A stretch of 64,000 bases of DNA from Actinophytocola sp. (GCA_009377385.1 WHUD01000008.1:1-64000); one strand, 5' to 3'. Shown: positions 33,429 to 42,342, numbered from the stretch's first letter. Notes: generated by a model not told the origin, from the letters alone. Program-made: numbers and translations.

Positions 33429-34040
33429 TCAGGTGGCAGGGCCGAAGACCTCGTCCCAGGCTGCCGCGACCTGCCGCGCGCAGTTGGCGGGCTGGACACC
33501 GCCGACGCCGGTGCCGAGGCCTGGCATCGCGATGACGTCGATGACGCCGCGCGCGCTGACGCCGTATTCCACCTCGCCACCCCGCCAGAACTCGAACACC
33601 GCCCGCGCCGCGAGATAGGGGTGCACCGTGTCGGCAGGCAGCCACTCGCCTGGGTTGCGCATCGTCGGCGCGCTGATCAGCCACGCGGGCTGCGGCTCGC
33701 CGGTCGGCACGACGACGGCCTGCCCGACGGGCAGCTCCCCGCCGTGATAGGTCAGCACGGCGCTGCGGACGTGCTGCTCGACGCCGGGGAACGCGCGGGA
33801 GTAGATCGCGTCGATACCGCCCCGCATCCAGCCTTGCGAGTTGGCTGGGCTGACGACGGCGTGCGCGGAGACGTCGAGCACCGAGCCCCGGTGCACCCTG
33901 ACGCGGGCACGCTCCGTCGTCGCGACGGACTGCCACGCCTCGGTCATCGCCTCGTCGATGGCACACAGCACCAATTCCGGGCACATTCGGTGCACCCGGT
34001 CCTCCGTACCACTGTGGGTTGTCCCCGATTCGGTGGTCAC
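33429..34040 (-). CDS. Macro-domain protein
   Basis: A 203-residue protein with a macro fold. The key binding segment is VSPANSQGWMRGGIDAIYS, where Asn and the Gly-rich loop bind ADP-ribose, followed by VVPTGEP, ISAPTMRNPGEW and GLGTGVGGVQPA. Macro domains bind or hydrolyse ADP-ribose and its protein or nucleic-acid adducts. GTG at 34040 is used; an internal ATG at 33986 is an alternative. It is divergent from pheA and follows no operon partner. Whether it is a hydrolase cannot be told from sequence. Confidence 0.82.
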   Translation of the reverse strand: MTTESGTTHSGTEDRVHRMCPELVLCAIDEAMTEAWQSVATTERARVRVHRGSVLDVSAHAVVSPANSQGWMRGGIDAIYSRAFPGVEQHVRSAVLTYHGGELPVGQAVVVPTGEPQPAWLISAPTMRNPGEWLPADTVHPYLAARAVFEFWRGGEVEYGVSARGVIDVIAMPGLGTGVGGVQPANCARQVAAAWDEVFGPAT

Positions 34041-34203
34041 GAGTCCAGTGTGACAAAAATTTGCACAGGGTGTAACCGGTGACATGCCCTTTGCTGATCT
34101 GGCATCCGGGTGAGGTACCCCACGTACCTGGCGCTACCGGTATTACTCCACCCGGGGTCTACCCAGCGGCCATCCAGACTTAGCGCTTCCGCCTGTCGCT
34201 GCG

Positions 34204-34209
34204 TAATCT
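34204..34209 (+). promoter_or_regulatory. -10 element of leaderless pheA
   Basis: TAATCT lies 6 nt before the GTG at 34216, and no ribosome-binding site is present. Confidence 0.55.
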
Positions 34210-34215
34210 TTGCAC

Positions 34216-35124
34216 GTGACCCGGATTGCCTATTTCGGCCCGCAAGGAACGTTCACCGAGCAGGCCGCCCGCTCCCTCGCCGAGGGTGAGCTCGTGCCGT
34301 ACGAGTCCATCGGCCTCGCGATGTCCGCCGTCCGCAAGGGTGAGACCGACGCGGCGTGCGTGCCCGTCGAGAACTCCGTCGAAGGGCCGGTGACCGCAAC
34401 GCTCGACGGCCTCGCGGAGGACGAACCGCTCGTCGCCGTCGCAGAGGCGTTGCTGCCCGTCCACTTCAGCGTGCTTGTCAGACCGGACGTCGACGTCGCA
34501 GACGTCCGTACCGTCGCGAGCCACCCGCACGCGCTGGCCCAGGTGCAGCGGTGGCTCGCACAGAACCTGCCTTCCGCCCGCCACGTCGCCGCCGCGTCAA
34601 CGGCCGCCGCCGCGGTCGCCGTCAGGAACGGCGAATACGACGCAGCCGTCGTCGCTCCGGTCGCCGTCGAGCACTACCGGCTGCGCACGATGGCCACCGA
34701 GGTCGCGGACATCCCTGACGCCCGCACCAGGTTTCTACTGCTGCGGCGTCCCGGAGAGCTGCCCGCGCCAACCGGGTCCGACCGGACGTCGGTCGTCGCG
34801 GCGACGGCCAACCGCACGGGCGCGCTGTCCGAGCTGCTGACCGAGCTGGCGTTCCGAGGCATTAACCTCACCAGGCTCGACGCGCGGCCGTCCAAGGCAG
34901 GCTTCGGCGAGTACCGGTTCTTCGTCGACTTCGAGGGCCACGTCGCAGAACCCCGCATCGGGGACGCCCTCGCCGCGCTGCGCAGGCGCTGCCACCTGCG
35001 GTTCCTCGGCTCGCACCCGCGTGCGGACGGCGTAAGGCCAAGCATCCAGCCAGCCGCTGGCAATGAGGACTTCGTCAGCGCGGCGGACTGGGTCGACTCG
35101 GTCCGCAAGGGCGATACCGCCTGA
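34216..35124 (+). CDS. pheA: Prephenate dehydratase
   Basis: A 302-residue monofunctional prephenate dehydratase that makes phenylpyruvate for phenylalanine synthesis. The catalytic domain shows AYFGPQGTFTEQAA, VPVENSVEGPV and the DARTRFLLL motif holding the catalytic Thr-Arg-Phe. The C-terminal ACT domain (GALSELLTELAFRGINLTRL, then DARPSK) is the site of Phe feedback inhibition. The GTG start at 34216 has TAATCT 6 nt upstream; a TTG two codons earlier is possible. It precedes the phosphoglycerate mutase gene, the conserved order seen in M. tuberculosis. Length and domain order are normal. Confidence 0.96.
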   Translation: MTRIAYFGPQGTFTEQAARSLAEGELVPYESIGLAMSAVRKGETDAACVPVENSVEGPVTATLDGLAEDEPLVAVAEALLPVHFSVLVRPDVDVADVRTVASHPHALAQVQRWLAQNLPSARHVAAASTAAAAVAVRNGEYDAAVVAPVAVEHYRLRTMATEVADIPDARTRFLLLRRPGELPAPTGSDRTSVVAATANRTGALSELLTELAFRGINLTRLDARPSKAGFGEYRFFVDFEGHVAEPRIGDALAALRRRCHLRFLGSHPRADGVRPSIQPAAGNEDFVSAADWVDSVRKGDTA

Positions 35125-35205
35125 CCTGCGTCGCTGCCCTCAGGGGCCGAGTTACGGCACAGTGGTAATCGGTCGGGGACAGGTGCGAGGGTATGGGACG
35201 TCTTG

Positions 35206-35823
35206 GTGAAGCTACAGCTAGTCAGGCACGCGCAGAGCACGTCGAACGTGTTGCGGACGCTCAACACGAGAATGCCGGGGCCGCCGCTGACCGAACTCGG
35301 CACACAGCAGGCTGACGCCCTGGCCGACCAGCTCGCGGACGTCCCTGTCGTCGGGGTGTACGCCTCGATCGCGATCCGCGCGCAGCAGACGGCGGCGCCG
35401 GTCGCCGCGCGCCACGCCCTCGACGTCCGGGTGGTCGAGGGGCTGCAGGAGGTGTTCGTCGGCGACCTTGAGGATCGCGGGGACGTCGATGCCATCACCG
35501 CGTTCGCGAACGTCTTCCACCCGTGGACGCAGGGGCAGCTCGACCTTGCGATGCCGGGCGGGGAGCGCGGGCACGACGTCGCGGAACGATTCCGTGGCGC
35601 GATCGCGCAGATCCGCGCCAAGCACGAGCAGGAGCACGCGGACGGCACCGTTGTCGTCGTCAGCCACGGCGCGGCCATGCGGCTGTGCGCGGAACTGCTC
35701 GCGGACAACGTGCCGCCCAACCTCGCCGACGCGGGACTGATCCCTAACACCGGGTCCATCGTGCTTGAGGCGATCGACGGCGGCGGCTGGCACTGTCATG
35801 CCTGGGCAGGCGTCGACATGTGA
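35206..35823 (+). CDS. Histidine phosphatase-family protein (phosphoglycerate mutase-like)
   Basis: A 205-residue histidine phosphatase. LVRHAQSTSN holds the catalytic His in the usual RHG/RHA motif, and SHGAAMRLCAELL the second His. The rest follows the alpha/beta fold of cofactor-dependent phosphoglycerate mutase-like enzymes. The ortholog in M. tuberculosis is next to pheA and is commonly annotated as gpm2-like, but many such enzymes act as broad phosphatases, so no specific substrate is assigned. GTG at 35206 is preferred over the TTG before it. The gap to pheA is 81 bases and holds no clear terminator, so co-transcription is possible. Confidence 0.85.
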   Translation: MKLQLVRHAQSTSNVLRTLNTRMPGPPLTELGTQQADALADQLADVPVVGVYASIAIRAQQTAAPVAARHALDVRVVEGLQEVFVGDLEDRGDVDAITAFANVFHPWTQGQLDLAMPGGERGHDVAERFRGAIAQIRAKHEQEHADGTVVVVSHGAAMRLCAELLADNVPPNLADAGLIPNTGSIVLEAIDGGGWHCHAWAGVDM

Positions 35824-35897
35824 TCGCACGCAACCTCCCCCGAGCGTGAAGCGTCCCTAGGACAGCACGCGGTAACCCGTTCAGGGGAGGACAGAGA

Positions 35898-36590
35898 ATG
35901 GCTCACCGACCGGCACGACGCTCCGGTCCGTTCGGTACGTGCGCGGTCGCGATCATGGCCGTGCTCCTCGCTGGATGCGGCGGCGGCGAACAGCTACCCG
36001 GCAGTGAGCAAGAGACCCCTTCCCCAACGACGACGCCGACGTCGCCCAGTCCTACGACGACATCGCCGCCCACGGAGACGAGCACGACGACCGCGCCGCC
36101 GTCCCCGAGCGGCACCAAGGCTGAGCCGGAAACCCCTGAGCCGCAAGCGAATCCCCGGCTCTGCACGTCGGGGGACCTGAAGCTCTCGCTCGGACCGGCG
36201 AGTGGGGCCGCTGGCACCATCTGGCGTCCACTGCGCTTCGCCAACGTCAGCGGCGCGCCGTGCGAGATCCAGGGTTTCCCCGGCGTGTCGTACGTCGCCG
36301 GCGACGACGGCCATCAGGTCGGTGCCGCCGCCTACCGTGAGGGCACCGAGGGCGCCGTGGTGACGCTCGCCGCTGGCGACACCGCCTACGCCGCAGTCGG
36401 CTTCACGCAGGTCGGCAACTATGACCCGGCGGACTGCCGGCCGACGAACGTGCGCGGGCTGCGGGTATACCCGCCGCAGGAGACGAACTCGAAGTTCGTG
36501 CCGTACAAGCGGACCGGCTGCGCCAACGAGAAGCTGCGCAGCCACCAGTTGCGGGTGCGCACCATGCAGCCGGGCAACGGACCCACCTGA
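35898..36590 (+). CDS. Secreted lipoprotein, DUF4232-type
   Basis: A 230-residue lipoprotein. The signal ends in a lipobox (VLLAGCGGG), with the Cys near residue 27 as lipid anchor. A Thr/Pro/Ser-rich linker (residues about 35-75) follows, then a globular DUF4232-like domain with LCTSGDLKLSLGPASG, GTIWRPLRFANVSGAPCEI, FPGVSYVAGDDG and a Cys pair (C near 180 and 212). It should be on the outer face of the cell membrane. It lies in the conserved pheA-to-serS block but the M. tuberculosis block does not, as I recall, have it in this place. Function unknown. Confidence 0.85.
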   Translation: MAHRPARRSGPFGTCAVAIMAVLLAGCGGGEQLPGSEQETPSPTTTPTSPSPTTTSPPTETSTTTAPPSPSGTKAEPETPEPQANPRLCTSGDLKLSLGPASGAAGTIWRPLRFANVSGAPCEIQGFPGVSYVAGDDGHQVGAAAYREGTEGAVVTLAAGDTAYAAVGFTQVGNYDPADCRPTNVRGLRVYPPQETNSKFVPYKRTGCANEKLRSHQLRVRTMQPGNGPT

Positions 36591-36593
36591 GCG

Positions 36594-36944
36594 TTACGCC
36601 CAGCCGAGCTCGTGCAGCCGTGCGTCGTCGATGCCGAAGTGGTGCGCGATCTCGTGCACCACGGTGATCGCGACCTCGTCGACGACCTCCTCCTCGGACT
36701 CGCACATCGCCAGGATCGGGTCCCGATAGATCGAGATCCGGTCGGGTAGCTGCCCGCTGTAGTCGTGAGTGCGCTCGGTCAGCGCGACGCCGTGGTAGAG
36801 GCCGAGGATGTCCGGTTCCTCCTCGTTGCGCGGCTCCACGAGGACGACGACGTTGTCCATGGCGTCGGCGAACTCCGGCGGGATCTCGTCGAGCGCGTCC
36901 GCAACCAGCTCCTCGAACCGCTCCTCGGTCATCGTCACCGTCAT
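36594..36944 (-). CDS. Metallopeptidase-family (zincin-like) protein
   Basis: A 116-residue protein of the DUF1025/MPN-like zincin family. HEIAHHFGIDD is an HExxH zinc site, with a likely third ligand further on. The N-terminal part is FEELVADALDEIPPEFADAM and MDNVVVLVEPRNEEEPD. It corresponds by position and length to Rv3836 of M. tuberculosis. Members are short, cytoplasmic and of unclear proteolytic activity. It follows the septum-formation gene with a 15-base gap in the same direction, suggesting one transcript. Confidence 0.85.
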   Translation of the reverse strand: MTVTMTEERFEELVADALDEIPPEFADAMDNVVVLVEPRNEEEPDILGLYHGVALTERTHDYSGQLPDRISIYRDPILAMCESEEEVVDEVAITVVHEIAHHFGIDDARLHELGWA

Positions 36945-36959
36945 GTGGGCACCCGGACG

Positions 36960-38066
36960 TCAGTTGTCATCAGGATCGTCGAGTAAGTCCGCTGCGCCGC
37001 CCTTGTCGGGCTTGCCGTTCGCGTTGCCCTTGCCCTTGCCCTTGCCGTTGTCTCCTGAGTTGCCGTTGGAACCACCGGAATCCTTGTCGCCGCTGGAATC
37101 GCCACTGTCCGAATCGGGCTTCTGCGGCGGTGGTGCCTTGGCGATGCTGCCGGAGATCGGGGCGAGGCCTGACTTGTCCGCGCGCAGCCTGGCCACCTTG
37201 CAGTTGACGTACACCGAACCGGCGTCCCAGCTCGCCTTGGTCCTGGTGTCCCAGGTGGCGATCAGCTTCTCCTTCGCAAGGTCGATGCCGCCGGTGTATT
37301 GCTGGATGTGTTTGGCGCACACCTTGTCGAGGTAGGCGTTCTGCTTCTTTTTCAGCGGATAGTCCTTGCCGAAATGATCGTCCAGCTTGATGACGGAGAT
37401 CATCTCGTAGGAGTGCGGCTCGTCGCAGGACACCGGATCACTGACCGATTTGTCGAGCAATCCGAGGCACGTCCCTTTGGCCCAGATGTCCGACTGGCTC
37501 TGGTCCTTGGCGGAACCGGTCGTGGCCTGGAGCGACCCGCCCGGCCCGATCCGCCACAGGCCGCAGCGCAGCGTCCGTTCGCCGCTGTCCCATTCTTCCT
37601 TGTTGGGCAGCAGCGCGGTGACGGTGAACTTGCCTTCCGGGTCGAGCGGGTCGCCAAGGTACTCCTCAGCGCCGTCCGCGCATTCCTTGCTCGCGATCTT
37701 GCGCCACCGCCCGACGCTCGGCCGTTTCGCGTCCTGCGGGAATTCGGTTCCGACCTGGATGATCTCGGTGACCTCGAAGACGTGTGATTCGCCACAGTTG
37801 ACGGCGGTCATGTCGCTGCCGTCGGGTTTGCCCCAGTTCAGGCAAGTGCCGACGGGGACGTCGTACGGCGACTCCGGCTCTTCGTCGGCGGCGGGCATGC
37901 CGCCACCCATCGGCGGGGGCGCGGAGGGCGGTCGCGGCTCGGCGGACGACAGCGTCATGTTCAGCGACAGGGCGATGATCGCGCCAAGGACGGCGCCCGC
38001 CATGAGGAAGCGGGCGCCTGAGATCGTGCCCAAGGCGAGAAGCCGATTGATCCCTGTCGACATCAC
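36960..38066 (-). CDS. Septum-formation-family membrane protein
   Basis: A 368-residue protein with one N-terminal membrane helix (FLMAGAVLGAIIALSLNM) and an outside domain built of two repeats of the septum-formation module (PVGTCLNWGKPDGSD and GTCLGLLDKSVSDPVSCDEP), each with paired Cys. The C terminus is low-complexity, with Ser/Asp/Gly runs (DSDSGDSSGDKDSGGSNG) and Gly-Lys repeats. It is the positional ortholog of Rv3835, and the family is associated with division or the cell wall. The promoter region lies between it and the dehalogenase and is now split by the IS701 element. Confidence 0.87.
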   Translation of the reverse strand: MMSTGINRLLALGTISGARFLMAGAVLGAIIALSLNMTLSSAEPRPPSAPPPMGGGMPAADEEPESPYDVPVGTCLNWGKPDGSDMTAVNCGESHVFEVTEIIQVGTEFPQDAKRPSVGRWRKIASKECADGAEEYLGDPLDPEGKFTVTALLPNKEEWDSGERTLRCGLWRIGPGGSLQATTGSAKDQSQSDIWAKGTCLGLLDKSVSDPVSCDEPHSYEMISVIKLDDHFGKDYPLKKKQNAYLDKVCAKHIQQYTGGIDLAKEKLIATWDTRTKASWDAGSVYVNCKVARLRADKSGLAPISGSIAKAPPPQKPDSDSGDSSGDKDSGGSNGNSGDNGKGKGKGNANGKPDKGGAADLLDDPDDN

Positions 38067-38118
38067 TTCTCATGATGCCTGAGGCCGCGACTGTCGCTCG
38101 TAGGAAGCCCGATTCTTC

Positions 38119-38141
38119 CCCGCGAGTGGACCATTCGCAGG
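38119..38141. repeat. Dispersed 23-base intergenic repeat, copy 2
   Basis: Begins CCCGCGAGTGGACCATTCGC and matches the copy at 30258-30280 at 20 of 23 positions. It has dyad symmetry (GCGAGTGG-A-CCATTCGC) and lies just upstream of the septum-formation gene, so it may act as a hairpin or a regulatory site. Confidence 0.55.
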
Positions 38142-38501
38142 CCTATGGCGTGACGAGACATGGATCTCGCATCCTAGTACTACAGCGCTAGATCTTCTTC
38201 GGGAGCACCATCGGTGCAGGTGAGAGCAATCTTGGCGAAGTTGGGCCGGAGCGGAGGCTGACGGGCCCGGTCCTTGGCGGCGTGACGGTTCGGCGCCCTC
38301 CGGCACGCCGCGGCCGAGATTGTGCGTTGTTATCGCACGACCACTCTTGAATGGAATGAGATGGCTCGGCGTTTCCGTCCGTTGTTTTCGCAGAAATAAT
38401 GAAGCGTGTCGGCGTGTTTCCAATGGTTTGAGGTCGCCGCGCGCGACAATTCTCGTATGTCTTCAGCGTGGACGAGTGAGCCTGTCGTATATGATGATGT
38501 G

Positions 38502-39698
38502 GTGACACACGAGGATGTGGATCGGTGGGAATCCGAACTGGAGAGTTTGCTCGCACGGATCCGTCCGTTGTTCTATCGGACAGAGTCAAAGAAGCACGCC
38601 GAGCAGTACGTGCGTGGATTACTGTCGCCATTAGAACGGAAGAATGGGTGGACGATCGCCGAGCACGTCGGCGAACCGGATCCGACGGCCTTGCAGCGGT
38701 TTTTGAACCTGTCCCCATGGGACGCGGAGGCACTGTTGGAGATCAACCGCGAGTACGCGATAGAGCATCTGGCCGACCCGGCGGCGATCCTCGTGGCAGA
38801 TCCGACGGAATTCGAAAAAAAGGGAGACAAGTCGGTTGGCGTGCAGAGGCAGTATTCCGGAACGCTCGGGCGGATCGATAACTGTCAGATCGCCACGTTC
38901 CTCGCCTATGTGACCCCGGATCGGGATCGCGTCCTGGTCGACCGGCGACTGTACATGCCGAAGAAGTCCTGGATGGCTGACCCGGCCCGCTGCGCGGCCG
39001 CCGGCGTTCCAGCGGACCTCGCCTTCGCGACCCGGCCGGAGCAGGTCATCGAGATGATCCGGGTGGCCCGCGCGGCCGGCATACCGTTCGCCTGGTTCAC
39101 CGCGGACGAGGAGTTCGGCCAGAACCCCGGCCTCTGCGAGTTTCTCGAGAAAAGCCGAATCCCTTACGCGATGGCGGTCCCGAAGAACACCCAATTCACC
39201 GACACCTCAGGCAAGACGGTTCAGTTAGATAAGCTCGCGCAACAGTTACGCAGAAATACCTGGCAACGCCGCGCCTGCGGTATCGGATCGAAAGGACACC
39301 GAGTCTACGACTGGGCACTCATCGACTCGAATGATCCCGACCACCAGTACCTGATCCGCCGATCCATCAATGACGGCGAACTCGCCTACTACCGTTGCTA
39401 CAACCCAGACCACGCCAGCTTCGGAGAACTCGTCCACGTGGTCGGGGCGCGCTGGCCCATCGAAGAATGTTTCGGATCCAGCAAGAATGAAGTCGGACTC
39501 GACAACTACCAAGTCCGCACCTGGAACGCGTGGCACCGCCATATCACCCTCGCCATGCTCGCCCACACCTTCCTCGCCGTCACCGCACACAAAGCCAAAA
39601 AAAGGGGCGTCACCGTAGCGGGCGACCAAACCAGCAAGAAACAGAACCTGACAAGTCGACCGAACCAGAAACCAGCCGACCCATACATCGACGCCTGA
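38502..39698 (+). CDS. IS701-family transposase (zero-frame part)
   Basis: A 398-residue DDE transposase. Its first Asp is in VADPTEFEKKG, followed by SVGVQRQYSGTLGR; the second Asp is in FTADEEFG; and the Glu is in WPIEECFGSSKNEVGLD. These form the catalytic triad of the IS701 group. GTG at 38502 is the likely start, since relatives begin at the segment DVDRWESELE, though an ATG at 38457 is in frame. The last ~30 residues (KKRGVTVAGDQ and on) look unlike the family; the real C terminus is in the -1 frame. The gene may therefore be completed by frameshifting or is mutated. Confidence 0.85.
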   Translation: MTHEDVDRWESELESLLARIRPLFYRTESKKHAEQYVRGLLSPLERKNGWTIAEHVGEPDPTALQRFLNLSPWDAEALLEINREYAIEHLADPAAILVADPTEFEKKGDKSVGVQRQYSGTLGRIDNCQIATFLAYVTPDRDRVLVDRRLYMPKKSWMADPARCAAAGVPADLAFATRPEQVIEMIRVARAAGIPFAWFTADEEFGQNPGLCEFLEKSRIPYAMAVPKNTQFTDTSGKTVQLDKLAQQLRRNTWQRRACGIGSKGHRVYDWALIDSNDPDHQYLIRRSINDGELAYYRCYNPDHASFGELVHVVGARWPIEECFGSSKNEVGLDNYQVRTWNAWHRHITLAMLAHTFLAVTAHKAKKRGVTVAGDQTSKKQNLTSRPNQKPADPYIDA

Positions 39699-39865
39699 TC
39701 GCGCTCACCCTCGCCGAAATTCGCAGACTACTCAACCTCGCCCGCAGCAGCGAACAAGAAATCCGCCACGCCCTGCACTGGTCGCACTTTCGACGCTGGC
39801 ACCAGGCTCAAGCACGCCGAGCCCACTTCCGGCGCCACCTTCGCCTCCAGATGCTAATGATCTAG
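39602..39865 (+). CDS. -1 frame C-terminal extension of the IS701 transposase
   Basis: In the -1 frame after the run AAAAAAAGGGG (39597-39607) reading continues for about 88 residues, ending near 39865. It contains ALTLAEIRRLLNL, then WSHFRRWHQAQARRAHF. This is the family's usual C-terminal motif and is absent from the zero frame. Bases A39597-A39603 make a slippery run on which a ribosome or RNA polymerase could shift. Either programmed frameshifting makes a full transposase or one base was lost. No clear downstream stem-loop was found. Confidence 0.65.
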   Translation, partial: KGRHRSGRPNQQETEPDKSTEPETSRPIHRRLIALTLAEIRRLLNLARSSEQEIRHALHWSHFRRWHQAQARRAHFRRHLRLQMLMI

Positions 39866-39885
39866 CTCTGTAATACTAGGGGGCC

Positions 39886-39891
39886 TAGGGT
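39886..39891 (+). promoter_or_regulatory. -10 element of the dehalogenase, beside the IS701 end
   Basis: TAGGGT lies 6 nt before the ATG at 39898, giving a leaderless mRNA. The IS701 right end is 10 bases upstream, so any -35 element now lies inside the IS. Confidence 0.5.
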
Positions 39892-39897
39892 GCACGC

Positions 39898-40815
39898 ATG
39901 CGCATCCTCCGGACACCTGACGAGTGCTTCACCAGCCTGCCCGACTTCGACTACGAACCGCGCTACGCCGAGGTGGCCGACCCCGAGAGCGACCGGATGA
40001 TCCGTATGGCCTACGTCGAGGCTGGGCCCGCCGACGGTGAGCCCGTTCTGCTGCTGCACGGTGAGCCGACCTGGTCGTTCCTGTACCGGAAGATGATGCC
40101 GGTGCTCGCCGACGCGGGACTGCGGGCGATCGCACCCGACCTGGTTGGCTTCGGCCGCTCTGACAAGCCGACCGAGGTCGGCGACCACAGCTACGCCCGC
40201 CACGTCGAGTGGGTGCGCTCGCTCGGGTTCGACGTCCTCGGCCTGCGCGGCGTCACCCTCGTCGGCCAGGACTGGGGCGGGCTGATAGGGCTTCGGCTCG
40301 TCGCGGAGCACCCCGACCGGTTCGCCAGGGTCGTTGCGGCCAACACCGGGCTGCCAACCGGCGACCACCCGATGCCCGACGTCTGGTGGGCGTTCCGGCA
40401 AGCCGTTGAGAAGGCGGAGAAGCTGGACATCGGGCGATTCGTCGTCTCGGGATGCCACAGGCCGGTTGCCGATGACGTCACCGCTGGCTACGACTCGCCG
40501 TTCCCAGAGGAGTCCTACAAGACGGCCGCGCGTGCGATGCCGACGCTGGTGCCGACAAGCACCGACGACCCGGCGACCGAGGCCAACCGGGCCGCGTGGC
40601 AGACGCTGAGTGAGCTGGACAAGCCGCTCCTGTGCGCGTTCTCCGACGGCGACCCGATCACCGGGCCGATGGGGCCGATCCTGAGGCGCGCCATGGCAGG
40701 CGCCGCTGGCAGGGAGCACCCGACCATCACCGACGCGGGCCACTTCCTGCAAGAGGACGCGGGCGAGCAACTCGCGACGGAGGTCGTGTCGTTCGTCCGT
40801 GCCACGCCGCGATGA
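39898..40815 (+). CDS. Haloalkane dehalogenase
   Basis: A 305-residue alpha/beta hydrolase of the haloalkane dehalogenase type. LLLHGEPTWSFLYRKM is the oxyanion loop with the halide-binding Trp; GQDWGGLIGLR is the Asp nucleophile with a second Trp; FSDGDPITGP holds the acid and DAGHFLQEDAG the His. These enzymes release halide from alkyl halides with water. It resembles DhmA/Rv2296-type proteins. The gene is preceded by an IS701 element 22 bases upstream, which may have altered its expression. It is divergent from the septum-formation gene and followed by serS. Confidence 0.9.
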   Translation: MRILRTPDECFTSLPDFDYEPRYAEVADPESDRMIRMAYVEAGPADGEPVLLLHGEPTWSFLYRKMMPVLADAGLRAIAPDLVGFGRSDKPTEVGDHSYARHVEWVRSLGFDVLGLRGVTLVGQDWGGLIGLRLVAEHPDRFARVVAANTGLPTGDHPMPDVWWAFRQAVEKAEKLDIGRFVVSGCHRPVADDVTAGYDSPFPEESYKTAARAMPTLVPTSTDDPATEANRAAWQTLSELDKPLLCAFSDGDPITGPMGPILRRAMAGAAGREHPTITDAGHFLQEDAGEQLATEVVSFVRATPR

Positions 40816-40856
40816 GCTGAGCCGGGGTCGCACACGTGCGCGATGACCGGGGGTTC

Positions 40857-40862
40857 TAGGCT
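40857..40862 (+). promoter_or_regulatory. -10 element of serS
   Basis: TAGGCT lies 8 nt before the ATG at 40871, with no ribosome-binding site. Confidence 0.45.
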
Positions 40863-40870
40863 GAACAGCC

Positions 40871-42139
40871 ATGATTGACCCCAGGATCCTGCGCGAAGAC
40901 CCCGACGTCGTGCGCGCCTCGCAGCGCAACCGCGGCGAGGACGAGGGCGTTGTCGACAAGCTGCTCGACCTTGATCAGCGCAGGCGATCCGCGATCTCGC
41001 GCGCCGACACGCTGCGCGCCGAGCAGAAGCAGCTCGGCAAGCAGATCGGTAAGGCGCAGGGAGAGGAGCGCGAGCGGCTGCTCGCGCGGGGTAAGGAGCT
41101 GGCTGCCGAGGTCAGGGCCGCTGAGGCCGAGCAGGCCCAGGCCTCTGAGGAGTTCACCGAGCTGCACCTCAGCGTGCCGAACCTCGTCCACCCAGAGTCC
41201 CCGGCTGGCGGCGAGGAGGACTATGAGGTTCTCAAGCACGTCGGCACGCCGGCCGAGTTCGACTTCACGCCGTCCGATCATCTTGAGATCGGCCAGCGCA
41301 TCGGTGCGCTCGACATGGAGCGCGGCGCGAAGGTGTCCGGCGCGCGGTTCTACTTCCTCACCGGCATCGGCGCGCAGCTCCAGCTCGCGCTGCTGAACAT
41401 GGCGGCGGCGCAGGCGACGGAGAACGGCTTCCAGCTGATGATCCCGCCGGTGCTTGTGCGGCCCGAGGTCATGCGGGGCACCGGCTTTCTCGGCGCGCAC
41501 GCGGCCGAGGTCTACCGGCTGGAGGCCGACGACCTGTACCTGGTCGGCACGTCGGAGGTGTCCCTGGCCGGATACCACTCCGACGAGATCCTCGACCTCT
41601 CCGGCGGCCCGCTGCGGTACGCGGGCTGGTCGTCCTGCTTCCGCCGCGAGGCAGGCTCGTACGGCAAGGACACGCGCGGCATCATCCGGGTGCACCAGTT
41701 CGACAAGGTCGAGATGTTCACCTACTGCCGCCCGGAGGACGCCGAGGCTGAGCACGCCAAGCTGCTCGGCTGGGAAGAGGAGATGCTCGCCAAGATCGAG
41801 GTGCCGTACCGGGTGATCGACACCGCGGGCGGCGACCTCGGCACGTCGGCGGCGTGCAAGTTCGACTGCGAGGCGTGGGTCCCGACGCAACAGGCGTACC
41901 GCGAGCTGACGTCGACGTCGAACTGCACGACGTTCCAGGCCCGCAGGCTCGGCGTGCGCTACCGCGACGAGAACGGCAAGCCGCAGATCGTGGCGACGCT
42001 CAACGGCACGCTCGCGACGACGCGGTGGATCGTGGCACTCCTTGAGAACCACCAACAGGCCGACGGCTCCGTCCGGGTGCCCGAGGCGATGCGCCCGTTC
42101 CTCGGTGGGCGCGATGTGATACAGCCGGTCGCGGCCTGA
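40871..42139 (+). CDS. serS: Serine-tRNA ligase
   Basis: A 422-residue class II aminoacyl-tRNA synthetase that charges tRNA-Ser and tRNA-Sec type substrates with serine. The N-terminal long coiled-coil arm (residues about 25-100, e.g. [20 protein letters not shown]) contacts the tRNA long variable arm. The catalytic domain has motif 2 [26 protein letters not shown], and the motif 3 region [17 protein letters not shown]. Length is usual. The ATG lies 8 nt after TAGGCT. It is the conserved anchor following the pheA block; no tRNA gene is nearby. Confidence 0.97.
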   Translation: MIDPRILREDPDVVRASQRNRGEDEGVVDKLLDLDQRRRSAISRADTLRAEQKQLGKQIGKAQGEERERLLARGKELAAEVRAAEAEQAQASEEFTELHLSVPNLVHPESPAGGEEDYEVLKHVGTPAEFDFTPSDHLEIGQRIGALDMERGAKVSGARFYFLTGIGAQLQLALLNMAAAQATENGFQLMIPPVLVRPEVMRGTGFLGAHAAEVYRLEADDLYLVGTSEVSLAGYHSDEILDLSGGPLRYAGWSSCFRREAGSYGKDTRGIIRVHQFDKVEMFTYCRPEDAEAEHAKLLGWEEEMLAKIEVPYRVIDTAGGDLGTSAACKFDCEAWVPTQQAYRELTSTSNCTTFQARRLGVRYRDENGKPQIVATLNGTLATTRWIVALLENHQQADGSVRVPEAMRPFLGGRDVIQPVAA

Positions 42140-42342
42140 GGGGTTCTGCCGCGCACGGTGCGTTTGCCGGGCCCGGTGACCGCGCCAGATGCGATGCGGC
42201 AGAGGGACTGTCACACACAGGAGTGGTCATCTAACTCTACGGAGTGCAATTCTCGGATTTCGGACAACCGAGCGGCTTGTGCGACTTAATCTTGCGGCAT
42301 TCAATAAATCGATTTCCGCAGCTCACAAGCCTGGAGGCAGCC

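Larger units (their letters stand above)
38174..39879 (+). mobile_element. Complete IS701-family insertion sequence
   Basis: The element (38178-39875, 1698 bp) is bounded by CTAG at 38174-38177 and 39876-39879, the target duplication typical for this family. The ends, read inward, are TACTACAGCGCTAGATC and TATTACAGAGCTAGATC, differing at two positions. It contains one transposase reading frame, continued in a -1 frame. It lies in the divergent promoter region between the septum-formation and dehalogenase genes: 107 bases separate the left end from one start, 22 the right end from the other. Confidence 0.85.

Noticed and set aside
40815-40870. T-box or other riboswitch before serS
   Set aside because: The gap is only 55 bases and the gene appears leaderless, leaving no room for a structured leader.
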